A stretch of 10,466 nt of DNA. Origin: Bacteroidales bacterium UBA3382 (GTDB lineage: Bacteria; Bacteroidota; Bacteroidia; Bacteroidales; UBA932). Within the stretch, counting starts at the first letter, position 1, and the number at the start of each line of letters is the position of its first letter. This document shows, piece by piece, positions 6,911 to 10,466 of the stretch. The notes under the pieces were generated by a model, which was not told the DNA's origin, made no database searches, and saw nothing but the letters and a program-made list of their open reading frames with translations. A program made the position numbers and the translations under genes. Location: the NCBI GenBank assembly GCA_002358965.1, contig DEPW01000007.1:1229-11694 (forward strand), written 5' to 3'.

Positions 6911-7260
6911 ATGTCAAGTTTTATCAAAAATCCGAACACTATCCTGTACTTAATATCGTAACACTCGTAAATACGGTAAATCCCGAAGCCTCTGCAACCG
7001 GTAAAAAAATTTCTGGCAAAACCCTGCTTCTCCACATCCGAAAGCTTCGCCTTAAGACAGCCCAAAGATTCCAGTACCTTGTAATTCCTCGCAAGCCTCC
7101 TGTTGATACCATCCATAAGCCGCCTTTCCGCCTTATGCAGACGGTTGTTGTACGCATTCCTGCAATAATCTCCGCAGAATTTCTTGTCGCTACGGCCGAT
7201 TAACGGTTCACCGCATTCCATACATCGGTTAACACTTGCCCCACAATCCTGTCTCTCCAT
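6907..7260 (-). CDS. Small zinc-ribbon protein (conserved hypothetical)
   Basis: A 117-residue protein of unknown function. Residues 10-40 form a treble-clef or ribbon-like zinc site, CMECG ... FCGDYCRNAYNN, with cysteines C13, C16, C29 and C33 (CxxC-x12-CxxxC). A basic helical stretch follows (NNRLHKAERRLMDGINRRLARNYKVLESL, 38-66), consistent with nucleic-acid or protein binding. The C-terminal 40 residues contain short aromatic/hydrophobic strands (GFGIYRIYECYDIKYRIVFGF). The ATG at 7260 is preferred over an in-frame TTG two codons upstream. I recall similar zinc-ribbon proteins as conserved hypotheticals in Bacteroidetes, without a known role. Its stop overlaps the start of the M3 peptidase (ATGA), so the two are probably translated in a coupled way. 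Confidence 0.75.
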   Translation of the reverse strand: MERQDCGASVNRCMECGEPLIGRSDKKFCGDYCRNAYNNRLHKAERRLMDGINRRLARNYKVLESLGCLKAKLSDVEKQGFARNFFTGCRGFGIYRIYECYDIKYRIVFGFLIKLDI

Positions 7261-7281
7261 AACCAACTTCCAATTTCACCG

Positions 7282-7289
7282 CAAAATAA
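7282..7289 (-). promoter_or_regulatory. Possible -7 element for the zinc-ribbon/peptidase operon
   Basis: The minus strand reads TTATTTTG, one mismatch from TAnnTTTG, 21 bases before the ATG at 7260. No good -33 match is seen at the expected distance, so this is tentative. Confidence 0.3.
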
Positions 7290-7357
7290 CTAAAATTTGG
7301 AAACCGCAGGACATGCCGGATGCGATTTTTATGATTTTGTAAAACAGTATTCGCACA

Positions 7358-7367
7358 TAAGCGCTTA
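7358..7367. repeat. 10-bp palindrome in the zinc-ribbon/ssb divergent region
   Basis: TAAGCGCTTA is a perfect palindrome in an otherwise A/T-rich, gene-free stretch (7261-7444). It could be a small operator, but a 10-bp palindrome can arise by chance. Confidence 0.3.
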
Positions 7368-7396
7368 AAAACGAAAATAAATACTTATCAACCGTC

Positions 7397-7423
7397 TTGT
7401 ACACGACGGCCGGCGTTAATTTG
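7397..7423 (+). promoter_or_regulatory. Possible ssb promoter
   Basis: TTG at 7397-7399 and TTAATTTG at 7416-7423 (one mismatch to TAnnTTTG) could be the -33 and -7 boxes. The 16-base gap is shorter than the usual 19-21. The -7 candidate lies inside the left half of a 19-bp palindrome, so binding there would block the promoter. The leader to the ATG at 7445 would be about 15 nt. Confidence 0.4.
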
Positions 7424-7434
7424 CCGCAAATTAA
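7416..7434. promoter_or_regulatory. 19-bp palindrome just upstream of ssb (candidate operator)
   Basis: TTAATTTG-CCG-CAAATTAA has two perfect 8-bp half sites around a 3-base centre, ending 10 bases before the ssb ATG. The size and symmetry fit a dimeric regulator site, and the left half is the best candidate -7 box. It could instead form a short A/T-rich RNA hairpin in the leader. The regulator is unknown. Confidence 0.5.
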
Positions 7435-7444
7435 AACCAATGTT

Positions 7445-7786
7445 ATGGATTACACTTTGAACAGAATCGAACTTAGGGGAAATGTCGGAGAAGACGCCAA
7501 AGTCAACCGGTTCGGCGAGAACTGCGTGGCACGGTTCAAAATCGCCACTAACTATTCCTATCGGGACAAAGACGGAAAACCGGTAATCGAAACCACATGG
7601 CACAATGTCGTGGCCTGGGAGGGCCGGGGGATGCCCGATTTCGCATCTATCAAGAAAGGCAGCTGCGTATATGTCTGCGGCAGACTGCGGATTTCCAAAT
7701 TCACCGGCAGCGATGGCGATGAAAGAAGGTTTTACGAAGTTGTGGCCACAAGGGTGCAGATAGTCAACCCCGACGATCTCGCCTAA
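7445..7786 (+). CDS. ssb: Short single-stranded DNA-binding protein (OB fold)
   Basis: A 113-residue SSB that binds single-stranded DNA in replication, recombination and repair. Seen: the N-terminal strand LNRIELRGNVGEDAKVNRFGENCVARFKIATNYSY, the TTWHNVVAWEG signature (about residues 50-60) and KKGSCVYVCGRLRISKFTGSDG (73-94), all parts of the SSB OB fold. The protein ends right after the fold (VQIVNPDDLA) and lacks the flexible linker and DDDIPF-type acidic tip that recruits partner proteins, so it is probably an accessory paralogue. The ATG at 7445 is chosen because it begins exactly at the OB fold; an in-frame TTG at 7397 would place the promoter palindrome inside the gene. It is divergent from the zinc-ribbon gene. 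Confidence 0.9.
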   Translation: MDYTLNRIELRGNVGEDAKVNRFGENCVARFKIATNYSYRDKDGKPVIETTWHNVVAWEGRGMPDFASIKKGSCVYVCGRLRISKFTGSDGDERRFYEVVATRVQIVNPDDLA

Positions 7787-7791
7787 GGGAA

Positions 7792-7874
7792 AATGGATGG
7801 CGGGACACAAGGCCATTATTTTTTTTAACATTGGTCAGACCACACCTGCTTAATACACCGTTCCGCCATCCATT
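7792..7874. repeat. Long inverted repeat (15-bp stem, 53-nt loop) between ssb and cysS
   Basis: AATGGATGGCGGGAC (7792-7806) pairs with GTTCCGCCATCCATT (7860-7874). The outer 12 pairs are perfect, then comes one G-U, then two more pairs. The left arm begins 6 bases after the ssb stop, and the right arm ends 24 bases before the -33 box of cysS. The loop contains the T-run of the ssb terminator, and the left arm shares bases with that terminator's stem, so the two folds exclude each other. No target-site duplication is obvious. Confidence 0.6.
7797..7826 (+). terminator. Intrinsic terminator of ssb
   Basis: ATGGC (7797-7801), a 10-nt loop, GCCAT (7812-7816), TA, then eight T (7819-7826), starting 11 bases after the ssb stop codon. 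The stem is short but the T-run is the longest in the window. Confidence 0.6.
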
Positions 7875-7898
7875 GACATGCGGCATGACATCGGCAGT

Positions 7899-7929
7899 TT
7901 TGATTTTTCGAAACAGCATGTTAACTTTG
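7899..7929 (+). promoter_or_regulatory. cysS promoter (Bacteroidetes -33/-7 type)
   Basis: TTTG at 7899-7902, a 19-base spacer, then TAACTTTG at 7922-7929: an exact fit to the TTTG-N19-21-TAnnTTTG consensus for the primary sigma factor of Bacteroidetes. Transcription would start near 7936, giving a leader of only about 20 nt before the ATG at 7958. This leaves no room for a T-box or riboswitch. Confidence 0.75.
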
Positions 7930-7957
7930 TATCTTGCTTTTAATATCATATGGGGAT

Positions 7958-9430
7958 ATGAGAGAGATATACATCCACAACACGCTAAGCCGCAAGAAAG
8001 AACTGTTCAAGCCTATGACTCCCGGCTATGTAGGCCTGTATGTCTGCGGTCCTACCGTATACGGGGACCCTCATCTGGGACATGCGCGTCCGGGAATAAC
8101 ATACGATGTGCTCGTAAGGCTTTTCAGGCATCTCGGATACAAAGTAAGATATGTAAGGAACATCACCGATGTGGGGCATCTGGAAAACGATTCCGATTCC
8201 GGCGAAGACAAGATAGCGAAGAAAGCCAGGGTCGAACAACTCGAACCGATGGAAATAGCACAGGAATACACCATACGCTACCACGATGCCATGCGCAAAC
8301 TGAATGTAGCGCCGCCAAGCATCGAGCCGAGGGCTTCCGGACATATCATGGAACAGATCGCCCTTGTAAAGAAGATACTCGATGCAGGATACGCATATGT
8401 AAGCAATGGCTCGGTATACTTCGATGTAAAGGAATACGACAAGAAACACAGATACGGCATCCTTTCGGGGCGGGTGCTTGACGAGATGATTTCGAACACG
8501 CGCGAACTCGACGGACAAAGCGACAAACATTCGCCTTACGATTTCGCACTATGGAAAAAAGCGGCCCCTGAACATATCATGAAATGGGATTCGCCATGGA
8601 GTTCCGGATTCCCGGGATGGCATCTCGAATGCTCCGCCATGAGCGAAAAGTACCTTGGCGCACAATTCGACATCCACGGCGGCGGAATAGACCTTCTGTT
8701 CCCTCACCACGAATGCGAATTGGCACAGAACATGGCTTCAAGAGGATGCGAGGGAGTCAACTACTGGATGCACAACAACATGATTACCATCAAAGGCCAG
8801 AAGATGGGCAAATCCCTCGGCAATTTCATCACTCTCGACGAACTGTTCACAGGAAACAACTCCATCCTCGAACAGCCATATTCGCCTATGACCATCAGGT
8901 TTTTCATTCTCCAGGCACACTACAGGAGCACGCTCGACTTCAGCAACGAAGCCTTGCAGGCCTCCGAAAAAGGGTTCAAAAGGGTAATGCAAGCGGCAAG
9001 GGATGCCATGAAACTGGCAGCGGACGACAAGGCGGCAGACCTTCCGGAGGTGGCAGAGACATATGAAAAGATTTACGACGCGCTTTGCGACGACCTTAAC
9101 ACTCCTGTGGCCCTGTCGCACATATTCGATGCCGTAAGGATGGTCAATTCGGCCAAGGACAAGCAGATCAGGCTGAACGCGAAAGACTGCGGGCTGCTAA
9201 GGGCAATATTCTCAGACATACTTTCAGGCGTTTTGGGTCTTGTAGACGAAGACAACGACGAAGGGCACGAAGAAGTCGTGGACAAACTTGTGAACATGAT
9301 CATAGATGTCCGCAAAAAGGCCAAAGAGAGCAAAGACTGGGCTACGAGCGACCGCATCAGAGACGAACTCAAACAGGCAGGCATACTGATAAAGGACACG
9401 AAAGAAGGCACGGAGTGGTGTTTCGAATAG
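7958..9430 (+). CDS. cysS: Cysteinyl-tRNA synthetase
   Basis: A class I aminoacyl-tRNA synthetase that charges tRNA-Cys with cysteine in the cytoplasm; 490 residues with this start. Seen: GLYVCGPTVYGDPHLGHAR with zinc-ligand C30 and the HIGH motif as HLGH (39-42); the remaining zinc ligands C225 (GWHLECSAM), H250 and E254 (FPHHECELAQ), spaced as in the E. coli enzyme; and the KMSKS loop as KMGKS (282-286), a form I expect in Bacteroidales. The C-terminal helical anticodon-recognition region ends in LIKDTKEGTEWCFE. The ATG at 7958 is preferred over an in-frame TTG at 7934, which would start upstream of or at the predicted transcription start. It has its own promoter. Confidence 0.97.
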   Translation: MREIYIHNTLSRKKELFKPMTPGYVGLYVCGPTVYGDPHLGHARPGITYDVLVRLFRHLGYKVRYVRNITDVGHLENDSDSGEDKIAKKARVEQLEPMEIAQEYTIRYHDAMRKLNVAPPSIEPRASGHIMEQIALVKKILDAGYAYVSNGSVYFDVKEYDKKHRYGILSGRVLDEMISNTRELDGQSDKHSPYDFALWKKAAPEHIMKWDSPWSSGFPGWHLECSAMSEKYLGAQFDIHGGGIDLLFPHHECELAQNMASRGCEGVNYWMHNNMITIKGQKMGKSLGNFITLDELFTGNNSILEQPYSPMTIRFFILQAHYRSTLDFSNEALQASEKGFKRVMQAARDAMKLAADDKAADLPEVAETYEKIYDALCDDLNTPVALSHIFDAVRMVNSAKDKQIRLNAKDCGLLRAIFSDILSGVLGLVDEDNDEGHEEVVDKLVNMIIDVRKKAKESKDWATSDRIRDELKQAGILIKDTKEGTEWCFE

Positions 9431-9501
9431 CACTTCGCCGGCAATGAGGACGACGGCCTGCGAGCAGCTTCGTTCCAGCGGCCCATCTTCGTACGACAAA
9501 A

Positions 9502-9540
9502 AGAGACCGGCTAAATCGCTTTCAGCCGGCCTCTGTCTTT
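9502..9540. terminator. Bidirectional terminator hairpin, cysS / fabZ junction
   Basis: AGAGACCGGCT (9502-9512) pairs with AGCCGGCCTCT (9524-9534), 10 of 11 pairs and an 11-nt loop. GTCTTTATTAT follows in the + direction, and AAAAAG precedes it, giving a T-run on the minus strand as well. It lies between convergent genes. A 9-bp inverted repeat (TCGTTCCAG 9470-9478, CTGGAACGA 9558-9566) encloses it. Confidence 0.72.
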
Positions 9541-9570
9541 ATTATCACCCGATTCGTCTGGAACGACCGG

Positions 9571-9981
9571 TTACTTGAGCATAAATGAAAGCGATGCCTT
9601 GGAACAAAGAGTCTCACCTACATATATGCATGCCTCCGTAAAAAACATCAAGCCACGGCTCTTTACAAGCTTCGTCCTGATTTCCATCTTGTCTCCCGGT
9701 ACAATCTGGTGTTTGAAACGAGCCGAATCTATTCCGGTGTAAAACGGAGTGCGTCCCTCCAAAGCGCTGAGGACCAATAACGAACTTGCCTGCCCCATGA
9801 TTTCGCACTGAATCACGCCTGGAACTACCGGATGGCCCGGATAATGTCCCTGAAGGAAGAATTCGTCCCCTCTTACCTGGTAATAGGCACGGACAGTCCC
9901 GTCATCCTCCATATAAATTTCATCAATCAGCAGCATCGGCTCTCTGTGAGGCAAATACTTTTTCAATTCCTCTCTGTCCAT
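9571..9981 (-). CDS. fabZ: 3-hydroxyacyl-ACP dehydratase, FabZ family (hotdog fold)
   Basis: A 136-residue hotdog-fold enzyme that removes water from 3-hydroxyacyl-ACP to give trans-2-enoyl-ACP in type II fatty acid synthesis. Seen: an N-terminal LPHREPMLLIDEI (10-22), typical of FabZ, and the active-site block GHYPGHPVVPGVIQCEIMGQ with catalytic H46 and E60, 14 residues apart as in E. coli FabZ (H49/E63). The Phe/Pro pattern usually seen after the His (HFPGxPV) is HYPGHPV here, a mild variation. The ATG at 9981 lies 31 bases after the FabF stop, so the two genes form one transcription unit. A dehydratase serving a dedicated lipid pathway is possible, but the neighbouring FabF looks like the housekeeping type. 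Confidence 0.88.
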   Translation of the reverse strand: MDREELKKYLPHREPMLLIDEIYMEDDGTVRAYYQVRGDEFFLQGHYPGHPVVPGVIQCEIMGQASSLLVLSALEGRTPFYTGIDSARFKHQIVPGDKMEIRTKLVKSRGLMFFTEACIYVGETLCSKASLSFMLK

Positions 9982-10012
9982 AATAATGTTAGGTTTTAGT
10001 AAGTTCTATATT

Positions 10013-10466
10013 TTATTTTCCCACTTTCCTCAACGCGACAGTACCGTTGTGGCCTCCAAAACCGAGAGAATTGGAAATAGCCACATCTATCGGGCATTCC
10101 TCCGCCTTGTTCGGCGTGTAATTCAGATCGCACTCCGGATCCGGACATTCGAGATTCGCCGTAGGCGGTATGATCGAATCTTTCAGCGCCAGTGCGGAGA
10201 TGATGATCTCCACGGCACCGGCAGCTCCGAGCATGTGCCCGGTCATCGATTTCGTCGAACTGATATGAACCTTGTATGCGACATCGCCCAAAGCCTTCTT
10301 GATGGCATTTGTCTCCGAAACATCGTTAAGAGGGGTGCCCGTCCCGTGCGCATTGATATAAAGCACATCCTTGTCAGGATTGTAACCGGCCTCGCCAAGA
10401 GCCTCCCTCATCGCCGTGGCAGGCACTTCTCCCGATGGTTCCGGTGCAGTGATATGGTGGGCGTCG
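10013..10466 (-). CDS. fabF: Beta-ketoacyl-ACP synthase II, C-terminal part (5' end outside window)
   Basis: The last 150 or so residues of a KAS II condensing enzyme, which elongates acyl-ACP with malonyl-ACP. The frame is open to the window edge. Seen: DAHHITAPEPSGE, the FabF Ala/Pro loop; YINAHGTGTPLNDVSE, containing the first catalytic His; ISSTKSMTGHMLGAAGAVE, with the conserved Lys and the second catalytic His; PDPECDLNYTPN; and the C-terminal SNSLGFGGHNGTVALRK. The active-site Cys lies in the missing N-terminal half. The GTG at 10426 is an internal codon, not a start. It is followed by fabZ. The intact decarboxylation histidines argue for an active elongating enzyme rather than a chain-length factor. 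Confidence 0.93.
   Translation of the reverse strand, partial: DAHHITAPEPSGEVPATAMREALGEAGYNPDKDVLYINAHGTGTPLNDVSETNAIKKALGDVAYKVHISSTKSMTGHMLGAAGAVEIIISALALKDSIIPPTANLECPDPECDLNYTPNKAEECPIDVAISNSLGFGGHNGTVALRKVGK

Noticed and set aside
2911..7339. ATGATTTTG occurring upstream of both miaB (2911) and ssb (7331)
   Set aside because: A 9-base A/T-rich match at different distances from the two starts. It is not distinguishable from chance.
7787..7957. T-box or other riboswitch upstream of cysS
   Set aside because: No T-box core is seen, and the clear promoter at 7899-7929 leaves a leader of only about 20 nt.
7831..8481. 216-residue + frame overlapping the start of cysS
   Set aside because: Out of frame with cysS, Arg/Cys-rich, and it crosses the cysS promoter. 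It is a shadow frame.
1..10466. CRISPR array, tRNA/rRNA genes, IS elements, phage or toxin-antitoxin genes
   Set aside because: Looked for spaced direct repeats, cloverleaf-like sequences, transposase motifs and small paired genes. None was found.

Overview
The window looks like an ordinary chromosomal stretch of a Bacteroidota bacterium, most likely Bacteroidales. The evidence is: (i) a PlsC-like and GNAT-like acyltransferase pair resembling the Bacteroides glycine-lipid genes glsA/glsB; (ii) a short SSB and a CysS with a KMGKS loop, both like Bacteroidales proteins; (iii) promoters matching the Bacteroidetes -33/-7 pattern (TTTG ... TAnnTTTG); (iv) mostly A/T-rich translation starts with no Shine-Dalgarno sequence. 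GC content is roughly half by eye. I see no tRNA, rRNA, IS element, phage gene, CRISPR array or toxin-antitoxin pair. Family assignments come from recognising motifs, not from searches.

Left part (1-2850): the 3' part of a glsA-like O-acyltransferase gene overlaps glsB by an ATGA junction on the + strand. It converges on a two-gene minus-strand unit: a LEA-like lipoprotein followed 1 base later by a secreted SPOR-domain protein. The glsB and SPOR genes overlap tail to tail by 83 bp, with a terminator-like hairpin and T-run inside the overlap.

Middle (2851-6910): an 85-bp divergent promoter region separates the lipoprotein gene from miaB (tRNA ms2i6A synthase, + strand). An OsmC-family gene with an unusually strong Shine-Dalgarno follows miaB. 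A 12-bp perfect inverted repeat then separates osmC from a convergent M3-family oligopeptidase gene (minus strand).

Right part (6907-10466): a small zinc-ribbon protein lies just upstream of the peptidase and overlaps it by 4 nt. A 184-bp divergent region with a 19-bp palindrome leads to ssb (+). The ssb-cysS gap holds a terminator, a long 15-bp stem and a textbook Bacteroidetes promoter for cysS (+). After a second convergent terminator come a FabZ-type dehydratase and the C-terminal part of FabF (minus strand), a fatty-acid-synthesis unit running off the right edge.

Functionally this is membrane lipid synthesis (glsAB, fabF/fabZ), envelope proteins (SPOR and lipoprotein), translation (miaB, cysS), thiol-peroxide defence (OsmC), peptide turnover (M3 peptidase) and DNA maintenance (SSB). 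I do not see a new multi-gene defence or metabolic system. The points worth a second look are small-scale: overlapping gene ends with a built-in terminator, two intergenic inverted-repeat structures, divergent promoters sharing the same DNA, and two uncharacterised gene pairings.
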